Positions 56,537-64,000 of a DNA stretch of 64,000 bases are shown here, one piece after another. The stretch comes from a bacterium (lineage in GTDB: Bacteria; Bacillota; Bacilli; Lactobacillales; Streptococcaceae). The notes beneath the pieces are model-generated. The model ran no database searches, was not told the DNA's origin, and worked only from the letters and a program-made list of their open reading frames with translations. The first letter of the stretch is position 1. The number at the start of each line of letters is the position of its first letter. The stretch covers positions 372,001 to 436,000 of the forward strand of contig CAJNCG010000002.1 of assembly GCA_905221205.1 (NCBI GenBank), in the 5' to 3' direction. The translations under genes and the position numbers were made by a program.

Positions 56537-57904
56537 ATGTTTCGAAAAATTTTAATTGCCAATCGTGGTGAAATTGCGGTTCGTATTATCCGTGCGGCGC
56601 GTGAATTGGGGATTGCGACGGTAGCGGTTTATTCAACTGCTGATAAGGAAGCCCTTCATACGCTTTTGGCAGATGAAGCAGTTTGTATCGGCCCAGGTAA
56701 GGCAACTGAGTCTTATCTCAATATTAATGCTGTTCTATCAGCTGCAGTCTTGACTGAGGCAGAAGCCATTCATCCCGGTTTTGGATTTCTCAGTGAAAAT
56801 TCCAAATTTGCAACCATGTGCGAAGAGGTGGGGATCAAGTTTATCGGTCCATCTGGTCATGTTATGGATATGATGGGGGACAAGATCAATGCGCGTGCTC
56901 AGATGATCAAGGCAGGTGTGCCTGTCATTCCAGGTTCGGATGGAGAAGTGCATAACTCAGAAGAAGCTTTGATTGTCGCTGAAAAAATTGGCTACCCTGT
57001 TATGCTCAAGGCTTCAGCAGGTGGTGGCGGTAAAGGGATTCGTAAGGTTGAAAAACCAGAAGACCTCGTTTCTGCCTTTGAAACTGCGTCTAGTGAAGCC
57101 AAGGCCAATTATGGTAATGGTGCTATGTACATAGAACGGGTTATCTATCCAGCTCGTCACATTGAGGTTCAAATCCTAGGGGATGAGCATGGTAATGTGA
57201 TTCATTTAGGTGAACGGGATTGTTCTCTTCAACGGAATAATCAAAAGGTTTTAGAAGAAAGCCCTTCGATTGCAATCGGAAAAACGCTACGCAATGAAAT
57301 TGGTGCTGCGGCTGTTCGAGCGGCAGAGTCTGTTGGTTATGAGAATGCAGGAACCATTGAGTTTCTTCTTGATGAAGCCAGTGGCAAATTCTATTTCATG
57401 GAAATGAATACTCGTGTTCAGGTGGAACATCCGGTAACAGAGTTTGTTTCAGGTGTTGATATCGTTAAGGAACAGATTCGCATTGCAGCAGGTCAACCTC
57501 TGTCTGTGAAGCAAGAAGATATTGTCCTACGCGGCCATGCTATCGAGTGTCGGATCAATGCAGAAAATCCAGCTTTTAATTTTGCTCCAAGTCCAGGTAA
57601 GATTACCAATCTCTATCTTCCAAGTGGAGGAGTTGGCTTGCGCGTTGATTCAGCAGTTTATCCAGGCTATACCATTCCGCCTTATTATGATAGTATGATT
57701 GCTAAAATCATCGTTCACGGCGAAAATCGTTTTGATGCCTTGATGAAAATGCAACGTGCCCTCTATGAATTAGAGATTGAAGGGGTACAGACCAATGCAG
57801 ATTTCCAGCTTGATCTCATTTCAGATCGCAATGTCATTGCTGGAGATTACGATACTTCCTTCTTGATGGAAACATTCTTACCTAAATATCAAGAAAAAGA
57901 ATAA
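56537..57904 (+). CDS. accC: Biotin carboxylase subunit of acetyl-CoA carboxylase
   Basis: 455 residues. N-terminal FRKILIANRGEIAVRIIRA, ATP-grasp loop ASAGGGGKGIRKVE near residue 160, and the active-site MEMNTRVQVEHPVTE near 288. It carboxylates the biotin on AccB with ATP and bicarbonate. AAGGAGG precedes the start. Confidence 0.97.
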   Translation: MFRKILIANRGEIAVRIIRAARELGIATVAVYSTADKEALHTLLADEAVCIGPGKATESYLNINAVLSAAVLTEAEAIHPGFGFLSENSKFATMCEEVGIKFIGPSGHVMDMMGDKINARAQMIKAGVPVIPGSDGEVHNSEEALIVAEKIGYPVMLKASAGGGGKGIRKVEKPEDLVSAFETASSEAKANYGNGAMYIERVIYPARHIEVQILGDEHGNVIHLGERDCSLQRNNQKVLEESPSIAIGKTLRNEIGAAAVRAAESVGYENAGTIEFLLDEASGKFYFMEMNTRVQVEHPVTEFVSGVDIVKEQIRIAAGQPLSVKQEDIVLRGHAIECRINAENPAFNFAPSPGKITNLYLPSGGVGLRVDSAVYPGYTIPPYYDSMIAKIIVHGENRFDALMKMQRALYELEIEGVQTNADFQLDLISDRNVIAGDYDTSFLMETFLPKYQEKE

Positions 57905-57940
57905 AATGACTTCAAGAGTTTAAACCGAAAAGGGGAATCA

Positions 57941-58807
57941 ATGGCTCTATTTAGTAAAAAAGATAAGTATATTCGAATTAATCCCAATCGTTCGGTTAGG
58001 GAAAAACCTCAAGCCAAGCCAGAGGTTCCAGATGAATTATTCTCCCAGTGTCCGGGCTGTAAGCATACTATCTATCAGAAGGATTTGGGAAGTGAGCGTA
58101 TCTGTCCGCACTGTAGCTATACTTTTCGTATTTCTGCTCAAGAACGCTTGGCTTTGACGATTGATATGGGGACTTTCAAAGAATTGTTTACGGGGATTGA
58201 AAGCAAGGATCCCTTGCATTTTCCTGGTTATCAAAAGAAACTAGCAACTATGCGTGAAAAAACAGGTTTGGATGAAGCCGTTGTGACAGGAACTGCTCTT
58301 ATAAAAGGTCAAACTGTGGCTCTTGGGATTATGGATTCCAACTTTATCATGGCTTCTATGGGTACGGTTGTAGGTGAAAAAATTACTCGTCTGTTTGAGT
58401 ATGCGACTGTCGAAAAATTGCCAGTTGTTCTCTTCACAGCCTCTGGTGGAGCTCGTATGCAAGAAGGAATCATGAGTCTCATGCAGATGGCCAAGATTTC
58501 TGCAGCAGTTAAACGCCATTCAAATGCTGGTCTCTTTTACCTGACTATTTTGACAGATCCAACGACTGGTGGTGTGACAGCTTCTTTCGCTATGGAAGGT
58601 GATATCATTCTGGCCGAACCACAGAGTTTGGTTGGTTTTGCTGGGCGTCGTGTCATTGAAAATACGGTTCGTGAAAGCTTGCCTGAGGATTTCCAAAAGG
58701 CAGAATTCCTATTGGAGCATGGCTTTGTGGATGCTATTGTTAAAAGAAGAGATCTGCCAGACACCATTGCTAGCCTAGTCAGATTGCACGGAGGGAGTCC
58801 TAGATGA
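57941..58807 (+). CDS. accD: Acetyl-CoA carboxylase carboxyltransferase subunit beta
   Basis: 288 residues. N-terminal four-cysteine zinc finger (C37, C40, C55, C58; [10 protein letters not shown] and ERICPHCSY), followed by the crotonase-type core with [12 protein letters not shown] near residue 165. With AccA it transfers carboxyl from biotin to acetyl-CoA. It overlaps accA by four bases, as expected for equimolar subunits. Confidence 0.97.
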   Translation: MALFSKKDKYIRINPNRSVREKPQAKPEVPDELFSQCPGCKHTIYQKDLGSERICPHCSYTFRISAQERLALTIDMGTFKELFTGIESKDPLHFPGYQKKLATMREKTGLDEAVVTGTALIKGQTVALGIMDSNFIMASMGTVVGEKITRLFEYATVEKLPVVLFTASGGARMQEGIMSLMQMAKISAAVKRHSNAGLFYLTILTDPTTGGVTASFAMEGDIILAEPQSLVGFAGRRVIENTVRESLPEDFQKAEFLLEHGFVDAIVKRRDLPDTIASLVRLHGGSPR

Positions 58808-59571
58808 ATATTGCAAAAATAGTCAGAGAAGCGCGTGAGCAGAGTCGCTTGACAACCTTGGACTTTGCGACAGGCATTTTTGATGAATTTATCCAATTAC
58901 ATGGTGACCGTTCTTTTCGTGACGATGGTGCAGTTGTTGGTGGTATCGGCTGGCTTGGAGATCAAGCTGTAACAGTGGTTGGTATTCAAAAAGGCAAGAG
59001 TTTACAAGACAACCTCAAACGGAATTTTGGACAACCACATCCAGAAGGCTACCGCAAGGCACTACGTTTGATGAAACAGGCTGAAAAGTTTGGCCGTCCA
59101 GTGGTGACCTTTATCAATACAGCAGGTGCCTATCCGGGTGTGGGAGCGGAAGAACGTGGACAGGGGGAAGCCATCGCTCGCAATCTCATGGAAATGAGTG
59201 ACTTGAAAGTTCCTATTATTGCCATCATTATCGGTGAAGGTGGTTCAGGTGGAGCTCTGGCTCTAGCCGTCGCAGACCGCGTCTGGATGCTGGAAAATTC
59301 TATCTATGCCATTCTCAGCCCAGAAGGATTTGCTTCCATTCTATGGAAGGATGGCAGTCGTGCCATGGAAGCGGCAGAGCTGATGAAAATCACTTCGCAT
59401 GAACTGTTAGAAATGGACGTGGTGGATAAGGTGATTTCTGAAGCAGGACTTTCCAGTAAAGAACTGATTAAGACTGTTAAAAAAGAACTCCAAACTGAGT
59501 TAGCTATGCTTTCACAAAAACCGCTAGAAGAGTTGTTGGAAGAACGTTATCAACGATTTAGAAAATACTAA
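58804..59571 (+). CDS. accA: Acetyl-CoA carboxylase carboxyltransferase subunit alpha
   Basis: 255 residues, at the short end for AccA because streptococci lack the long N-terminal helix set. The core has [40 protein letters not shown] near residue 103, and [20 protein letters not shown] near 140. Last gene of the cluster, followed by a strong terminator. Confidence 0.96.
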   Translation: MNIAKIVREAREQSRLTTLDFATGIFDEFIQLHGDRSFRDDGAVVGGIGWLGDQAVTVVGIQKGKSLQDNLKRNFGQPHPEGYRKALRLMKQAEKFGRPVVTFINTAGAYPGVGAEERGQGEAIARNLMEMSDLKVPIIAIIIGEGGSGGALALAVADRVWMLENSIYAILSPEGFASILWKDGSRAMEAAELMKITSHELLEMDVVDKVISEAGLSSKELIKTVKKELQTELAMLSQKPLEELLEERYQRFRKY

Positions 59572-59574
59572 TAC

Positions 59575-59607
59575 AAAAACTAGAACTGACTGTCAGTTCT
59601 AGTTTTT
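59575..59607. terminator. Terminator at the end of the fatty-acid cluster
   Basis: Perfect 15-pair inverted repeat (AAAAACTAGAACTGA and its complement) around CTG, with A and T runs on either side. Confidence 0.9.
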
Positions 59608-59634
59608 ATATGGTTCTCTGTGTCGAGGACACAA

Positions 59635-59667
59635 CAAAAGGTGCTTGGAAGACCAAACACCTTTTCG
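59635..59667 (-). terminator. nusB terminator
   Basis: Minus strand AAAAGGTG/CACCTTTT stem with a loop of about 13 bases, ending in a T-rich tail. Confidence 0.65.
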
Positions 59668-59668
59668 A

Positions 59669-60094
59669 TTATTCATTTTCTTCAGTTACGAATTGACTAA
59701 GCAGTCCGTTGATAAAGCGGGCTGATTTTTGATCTGAAAAATTCTTGGCAAGTTCAATGGCTTCATTGACTGCTACCAGCTGAGGTGTATCAAATGAAGT
59801 GATTTCAAAGATACCCAAGCGTAGTAAGTTTTTTTCGACCAAGGTCAAGCGTTCAACTGTCCAGCCTGACTTGAGGTGCTGGTTGATTTGTTTATCCAAC
59901 TCGTCTTTTTGAGCTTGAACACCAGAAACCAAGTTTAGAAGAAAGGCAGGGATTTGCACATCTTCATCTTCACGATCATGTGTGTAGGCAAAGCGACAAG
60001 CCGTTTCCATATCTGTGTCGAATTCAAGGCTCATAAGAGCTTGAAAAGCGCATTTACGAAGTTCTCGTCTAGATTCTAATAATGGACTAGTCAT
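59669..60094 (-). CDS. nusB: Transcription antitermination factor NusB
   Basis: 141 residues, helical. [19 protein letters not shown] at the start (ArgRich RNA-binding helix) and [20 protein letters not shown] toward the end are the NusB signatures. With NusE it binds boxA of rRNA transcripts. It overlaps the Asp23-family gene by eight bases; efp, the Asp23-family gene and nusB form one leftward operon. Confidence 0.95.
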   Translation of the reverse strand: MTSPLLESRRELRKCAFQALMSLEFDTDMETACRFAYTHDREDEDVQIPAFLLNLVSGVQAQKDELDKQINQHLKSGWTVERLTLVEKNLLRLGIFEITSFDTPQLVAVNEAIELAKNFSDQKSARFINGLLSQFVTEENE

Positions 60095-60476
60095 TGAGGA
60101 AGTCCTCGTTAAATAGATCTTTCAACTCAGGTTTTGGTGTTTTATCTGGAACGATCCCTGCAACATGGATGTTAACAGTAGCAAGTTCCACATCAGCCAT
60201 ATCACGGACAGCATCTTTGACCGCTTTTTGAATAGCAAGAGCAACTTTTGGTACTTTCACACCGTACTCTAGGTAGAGATAGATGTCAGCAGTTAGTTCT
60301 TCGTTGCTTTCTTTTAAGTAGACGCCACGACCAAGAGAGAGTTTTGATAGGGTATCAGATACGGATTTATTTGAAAATGAATGGACACCATCAACTTTAG
60401 CAGTTGCGATGGCAATGATTTTTTCAAGTACACGTGGAGCGATAACGATTTCGCCAAATTGTTCTTCAGTTCCCAT
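60087..60476 (-). CDS. Asp23/Gls24 family envelope-stress-response protein
   Basis: 129 residues. Begins [20 protein letters not shown] and has [20 protein letters not shown], matching the Asp23/YloU family. Members coat the membrane or associate with it through partners and are linked to envelope stress; in streptococci and bacilli the gene lies with efp and nusB. The precise role is unknown. Confidence 0.9.
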   Translation of the reverse strand: MGTEEQFGEIVIAPRVLEKIIAIATAKVDGVHSFSNKSVSDTLSKLSLGRGVYLKESNEELTADIYLYLEYGVKVPKVALAIQKAVKDAVRDMADVELATVNIHVAGIVPDKTPKPELKDLFNEDFLND

Positions 60477-60497
60477 AGAATGACCTCTTTCTAGAGA

Positions 60498-61058
60498 TTA
60501 GGCACGAGAAACGTAAGTTCCTTCTGCAGTGTTGATGATCAATTTTTGTCCAGCTTCGATGAAGTCAGGAACGTTGACTACAAGTCCAGTTTCCATAGTT
60601 GCTGGTTTACCAGAACCTGTAACAGTAGCACCCTTGATAGATGGTTGTGTTTCAGCAACTGTCAATTCAACAGTAGTTGGTACAGTTACACCGATTACTT
60701 CAGTTCCGTAGAATTGGATTTTCACATCAGAGTTTTCAAGGATGTAAAGCAATTCATTTTCAACGTTTACAACTGGAATTTCGTATTGGTCGTAAGTTTC
60801 AGTGTTCATGAAGTAGGCAGTTTCATCCATTTTGTACAAGTATTGAGCTGGAACAGTTTCGATAATAGCTTGTTCGAATTTTTCTTCTGGACGGTAGCTT
60901 GTATCAAAAGTAGAACCAGTACGGACATCACGCAATTTCATACGCATGATCGTGTTCCCTTTACCTGGTTTGTGGTGGCTAGCTTCCAAAACGCGGATCA
61001 ATTTTCCGTCTGCAGTTTCAAATGTCATACCAGCTTTCAATTTGCTTGCTTCAATCAT
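60498..61058 (-). CDS. efp: Elongation factor P
   Basis: 186 residues, three beta-barrel domains. Domain I tip loop [11 protein letters not shown] with the tip lysine K33, where other bacteria carry modifications; no modification gene is seen here. EF-P rescues ribosomes stalled at polyproline, such as the Pro-rich tails of PBP1A (in this window). First gene of the efp-asp23-nusB unit; extended -10 TGGTAAAAT lies upstream on the minus strand at about 61094-61102. Confidence 0.96.
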   Translation of the reverse strand: MIEASKLKAGMTFETADGKLIRVLEASHHKPGKGNTIMRMKLRDVRTGSTFDTSYRPEEKFEQAIIETVPAQYLYKMDETAYFMNTETYDQYEIPVVNVENELLYILENSDVKIQFYGTEVIGVTVPTTVELTVAETQPSIKGATVTGSGKPATMETGLVVNVPDFIEAGQKLIINTAEGTYVSRA

Positions 61059-61282
61059 GTTTTTACCTCTTTAATAAATATTATTACTCCTCATTTTACC
61101 ATAAAATGTTCTGGAAATAAAGCCAAAATAGTTATTAGGAGATGGTAGGGGAAAAAAGAATATTGCCTAGTCAGGTGGCGCGCTTGATGTGAAAGAGTAT
61201 CCACCACGTTTTTTTATTATATTCAAAAGGCCGAAGTGACCTTGCTCCGACCTGATTGTATTGTCTTAAAAAGATTGATTTT

Positions 61283-62326
61283 TTATTCTGGTTCTACCAA
61301 AATCTTGATTTGTGACTTGTCTTGAGTTAATTCGATAAAGCCTTCTTCCACGATATTTTCCAATTTAATTTTCTTAGTAACCAATTTTTCAGCAGAGAAG
61401 TAGCCTTGTTCCATCAATTCTAATACTTTAGGGAAGATGTGACGATAAGCAATAATTCCCTTTAGTGTCTTTTCTTGGATAGCAAATTCATTTGGATTGA
61501 TATTAGCTTCTCGTTCCCAGATAGAGACAACCATACACTCACCTGCCTTATGTACAGCAGCTAGAGCCTGTCCCAAAACTACTGGTACACCAGTTACTTC
61601 ATAAGAAACGTCTGCACCACCATTTGTCAAACGGTGTACAGCTTCAACAACGGTTTCTCCATCCTGTGGACGTACAACGATAGCTCCTAATTCCTCTGCT
61701 TTGGCTTGGCGTTCTGGTGATAATTCAACGGCATAAATCTTAGAAGCACCAGCTGCACGAAGAGCTTCTACAATTAATAGACCAATTGGGCCTAAACCAA
61801 AGACAACAGCTGTGTCACCGGCCTTCAAAGAAGATTGACGAACAGCATAGACTGCAACAGCAGCGGGCTCGGTGAGGGCAGCTTGCTCATAGCTCAAGCT
61901 ATCTGGAATAACATGTACTAAGTCGCCATCTAAAACACAATATTTGGCAAATCCACCGTCTGCAGCCAAACCAACAAAGTTAAGGTTTGGATCCAAGTTA
62001 TAATCACCAACTAAGTTATTCTTAGCTAGAATTGGTTCTACAGCAACACGATCACCCACTTTAACACGAGTAACATCGCTTCCAACTTCTACGATTTCGC
62101 CAGAAAATTCATGTCCCAGTGTCACCGGTGCTTTTTGACCAGAATAGACGTGCTCATCTGTTGGGATAAAGATAGGGCCATCTAAAAATTCGTGAAGGTC
62201 AGTACCACAAATTCCTGTGAACTTAACTGCAACTTTTACTTGGTGCGGAAGTACTTCAGGAACTTCTACTTCTTGAATACGAACATCTTTCGCTGCATGC
62301 CAGCGAGCAGCTTTCATTGTAGCCAT
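61283..62326 (-). CDS. Zinc-dependent alcohol dehydrogenase, butanediol dehydrogenase-like
   Basis: 347 residues, medium-chain dehydrogenase. Catalytic-zinc motif TGICGTDLHEF near residue 35, GHEFSGEIVEVG near 70 and the NAD-binding VVFGLGPIGLLIVEALRAAG near 170. Closest known type is (R,R)-2,3-butanediol dehydrogenase, which reduces acetoin; the substrate is inferred. The usual four-cysteine structural-zinc lobe is not evident, which fits the shorter butanediol class. A cre site overlaps its promoter. As I recall, it is absent between efp and gatB in pneumococcal reference genomes. The 224-base gap after it (61059-61282) holds only weak hairpins. Confidence 0.88.
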   Translation of the reverse strand: MATMKAARWHAAKDVRIQEVEVPEVLPHQVKVAVKFTGICGTDLHEFLDGPIFIPTDEHVYSGQKAPVTLGHEFSGEIVEVGSDVTRVKVGDRVAVEPILAKNNLVGDYNLDPNLNFVGLAADGGFAKYCVLDGDLVHVIPDSLSYEQAALTEPAAVAVYAVRQSSLKAGDTAVVFGLGPIGLLIVEALRAAGASKIYAVELSPERQAKAEELGAIVVRPQDGETVVEAVHRLTNGGADVSYEVTGVPVVLGQALAAVHKAGECMVVSIWEREANINPNEFAIQEKTLKGIIAYRHIFPKVLELMEQGYFSAEKLVTKKIKLENIVEEGFIELTQDKSQIKILVEPE

Positions 62327-62386
62327 ATGAATAACTCCTTATTGTTGCGATTTTTAGTTTTCTTTTTTGGAAACTTTACATGTAAT

Positions 62387-62415
62387 ATTGTAAACGCTTT
62401 CTATTTATTTGTCAA
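62387..62415 (-). promoter_or_regulatory. Dehydrogenase promoter with CcpA cre site
   Basis: Minus strand TTGACA (62415-62410), 17-base spacer, TACAAT (62392-62387). The cre-like sequence TTGTAAACGCTTTCTA (+ strand 62388-62403) covers the spacer and part of the -10, so CcpA binding would block RNA polymerase when glucose is plentiful. Confidence 0.85.
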
Positions 62416-62416
62416 G

Positions 62417-62451
62417 AAAAAAACCAACCTTAGGGCTGGTTTCTTTTATAT
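62417..62451 (-). terminator. gatB terminator
   Basis: Minus strand AACCAGCC/GGTTGGTT stem (one G-T pair) with a CTAA loop and seven T, directly upstream of the dehydrogenase -35 box. Confidence 0.8.
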
Positions 62452-62452
62452 A

Positions 62453-63895
62453 TTAATCTTCTTTCAACTTCGCTAATTCCTGGGCAAGTAGTTTAAGGGC
62501 AACTTGTGGGTTGGCTTGGCCTTTGGTTGCTTTCATAAGGAATCCTGTGAAGGCCTTGTCTGCATTGCGTTTGCCTGACTTGAAGTCGGCAACGGCTGCT
62601 TCATTATCTGCGAAGACTTGATGGATGATTGGGATCAAGACATCTGGATCTGAGATTTGAACCATACCAGCTTTTTCTACGTATTCACGCGCACCACCGC
62701 CATTTTTAGCCAGGTGGACAAAGACTTTCTTGGCAATCTTAGAAGAGATCGTGCCGTCTTCGATGATGGCAATCATTTCAACCAAGTTTTCTGGTGTCAA
62801 TTCGATTTGTTCCAGTGTTTTACCTTCAGCGTTCAAGAACTGAGCAACTTCACCTTGGAGCCAGTTAGAGACTTGTTTGGCATCACCACCTAGGGCGACA
62901 GCTTTTTCAAAGAAGTCAGAAGTGACCTTATTTGCAGTCAACTGGCTAGCATCGTAATCTGACAAGCCAAGGTCAGCAACGTAGCGTGCACGACGTTCTT
63001 TTGGAAACTCTGGCAATTCTGTACGCATTTCCTCAATCCACTCATCTGAGATTTCAAAGAGGGGTAGGTCTGGTTCTGGGAAGTAACGGTAGTCAGCAGC
63101 GCCTTCCTTAACACGCATGAGGATGGTTGCTTTGTTGGCTTCATCGTAACGGCGTGTTTCTTGGCGGATTTGACCACCTGAGCGAAGGATTTCAGCTTGG
63201 CGTTGGACTTCGTATTCGAGACCCTTACGAACGTTTGAGAAGGAGTTGAGGTTCTTCAACTCAGTCTTGGTACCGAATTTTTCTTGACCATAAGGACGAA
63301 GAGAGATGTTGGCATCCACACGCATCGAACCTTCTTCCATCTTAACGTCAGAAATGCCAGCGTACTGGATGACTTCCTTGAGGGCAGTCAGATAAGCGTA
63401 GGCTTCTTCTGGCGAACGCATGTCGGCTTCAGATACAATCTCAATTAAAGGCACCCCTTGGCGGTTGAGGTCAACGTAAGAGTAGCCATCTGTACCGTGG
63501 GTGTTTTTACCAGCGTCTTCCTCCAAGTGGGCGCGCTCGATACCGATTTTTTTAGTTGTACCGTCTTCTAGCTCCACTTCAATCCAGCCATTATAGCCGA
63601 TTGGCTCATCAAACTGAGAAATTTGGTAGGCTTTGGGATTATCAGGGTAGAAGTAGTTTTTGCGGTCAAAGTGCATCTTTTTGTGGATGTCCATATTGAG
63701 GGCAAGAGCTGCCTTGATACCGGCATCGACAACACCTTTATTGAGAACGGGTAGTACGCCTGGGAAAGACCAGTCAATCACGTTGGTGTTGGCATTTTGG
63801 TCATTTCCAAAGTGGGCAGAAGTAGGTGAGAAGATTTTTGAATTGGTGTTGAGCTCTACGTGGACTTCAAGTCCAATGACTGTTTCAAAGTTCAT
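62453..63895 (-). CDS. gatB: Aspartyl/glutamyl-tRNA amidotransferase subunit B
   Basis: 480 residues, full length. It begins [39 protein letters not shown] near residue 80 and the LEEDAGK segment near 122 are the GatB kinase-like active-site motifs, and the C-terminal YqeY-like tail is [11 protein letters not shown]. It activates Glu-tRNA-Gln for transamidation with ammonia from GatA. Its start overlaps the gatA stop (TAATG). Confidence 0.97.
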   Translation of the reverse strand: MNFETVIGLEVHVELNTNSKIFSPTSAHFGNDQNANTNVIDWSFPGVLPVLNKGVVDAGIKAALALNMDIHKKMHFDRKNYFYPDNPKAYQISQFDEPIGYNGWIEVELEDGTTKKIGIERAHLEEDAGKNTHGTDGYSYVDLNRQGVPLIEIVSEADMRSPEEAYAYLTALKEVIQYAGISDVKMEEGSMRVDANISLRPYGQEKFGTKTELKNLNSFSNVRKGLEYEVQRQAEILRSGGQIRQETRRYDEANKATILMRVKEGAADYRYFPEPDLPLFEISDEWIEEMRTELPEFPKERRARYVADLGLSDYDASQLTANKVTSDFFEKAVALGGDAKQVSNWLQGEVAQFLNAEGKTLEQIELTPENLVEMIAIIEDGTISSKIAKKVFVHLAKNGGGAREYVEKAGMVQISDPDVLIPIIHQVFADNEAAVADFKSGKRNADKAFTGFLMKATKGQANPQVALKLLAQELAKLKED

Positions 63896-64000
63896 TAGTT
63901 GTCACCTCCAAAAATCACGGGTTGTTGTTTGTGGTAGTCTGTTGTTGCTTCAAAGGCAGCAGCAACTTGGTAAATAGTCTCTTCTGAGTACTTAGGACCG
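63895..64000 (-). CDS. gatA: Glutamyl-tRNA amidotransferase subunit A, 3' end only
   Basis: The frame is open from the window edge to a TAA at 63897-63895. The 34 residues include [20 protein letters not shown] and the ending [10 protein letters not shown], which match the C-terminus of streptococcal GatA. The rest, including the amidase catalytic triad, is outside the window. It overlaps the gatB start by one base. Confidence 0.93.
   Translation of the reverse strand, partial: GPKYSEETIYQVAAAFEATTDYHKQQPVIFGGDN

Noticed and set aside
60546..61148. Rightward 200-codon open frame opposite efp
   Set aside because: It lies antisense to a clear efp gene, has cysteine- and phenylalanine-rich composition typical of shadow frames, and no start signals.
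61199..61258. Terminator hairpins between efp and the dehydrogenase gene
   Set aside because: The best stem (GGCCGAAG/CTCCGACC) has two mismatches in eight pairs, and the GTGG/CCAC one is short and in the wrong orientation for either gene.

Overview
The window is a chromosomal segment of a mitis-group streptococcus. Gene order matches, from memory, the pneumococcal chromosome from the end of the capsule locus (aliA, pbp1a, recU) through gpsB, rnpB, mapZ, gnd, ritR, the mevalonate operon, liaFSR, tig, recD2, mutS2, serS and the fatty-acid (fab/acc) cluster to efp and gatBA. BOX repeats and choline-binding repeats support the same group. Several proteins (PBP1A, GpsB, RitR, FabT) differ from the pneumococcal sequences I remember, so S. 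mitis or a close relative is more likely than S. pneumoniae itself; no search was run.

Layout. 1-3412: 3' end of a capsular/cell-surface polysaccharide locus on the + strand (partial flippase, glf, a wcjE-like O-acetyltransferase, and a 24-codon second copy of the glf 3' end). 3560-12573: oligopeptide-binding lipoprotein aliA, then pbp1a-recU on the minus strand, and a division cluster (gpsB, rnpB RNA, an rRNA methyltransferase, mapZ). 12649-18899: gnd-ritR and the mevalonate operon mvaK1-mvaD-mvaK2-fni, preceded by a BOX element. 18976-23345: envelope-stress system liaF-liaS-liaR, an AlkD-like protein and tig, then a second BOX. 23499-30856: recD2, lepB and rnhC (minus), then zapA, cvpA and mutS2 (plus).

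30902-42154 is an AT-rich accessory island. A divergent Rgg-like regulator faces an operon that looks like a dedicated miniature Hsp70 machine: an unknown 175-residue protein, a lid-less Hsp70, a membrane-anchored TPR protein with a J-like domain that has lost HPD, a GrpE-like protein, and a NERD nuclease-related protein. A membrane protein, two secreted choline-binding proteins and a lipoprotein follow. The divergent intergenic region has a run of 16 G. The promoter region of the Hsp70 operon is repeated, with conserved spacing, in front of the first choline-binding protein gene, so both units are probably controlled by the same factor. This is the most promising candidate for an undescribed system.

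42253-48803: a glycine-riboswitch-controlled amino-acid symporter, an AhpD-like protein, a TDT transporter, T-box-controlled serS, a DUF956 gene and aspartokinase. 48936-59571: the type II fatty-acid synthesis cluster fabM-fabT-fabH-acpP-fabK-fabD-fabG-fabF-accB-fabZ-accC-accD-accA, with a FabT-box-like palindrome before fabK. 59669-64000 (minus): nusB, an Asp23 family gene, efp, a CcpA-type zinc alcohol dehydrogenase, gatB and the 3' end of gatA. I saw no tRNA, rRNA 16S/23S/5S, CRISPR array, prophage or intact insertion sequence.
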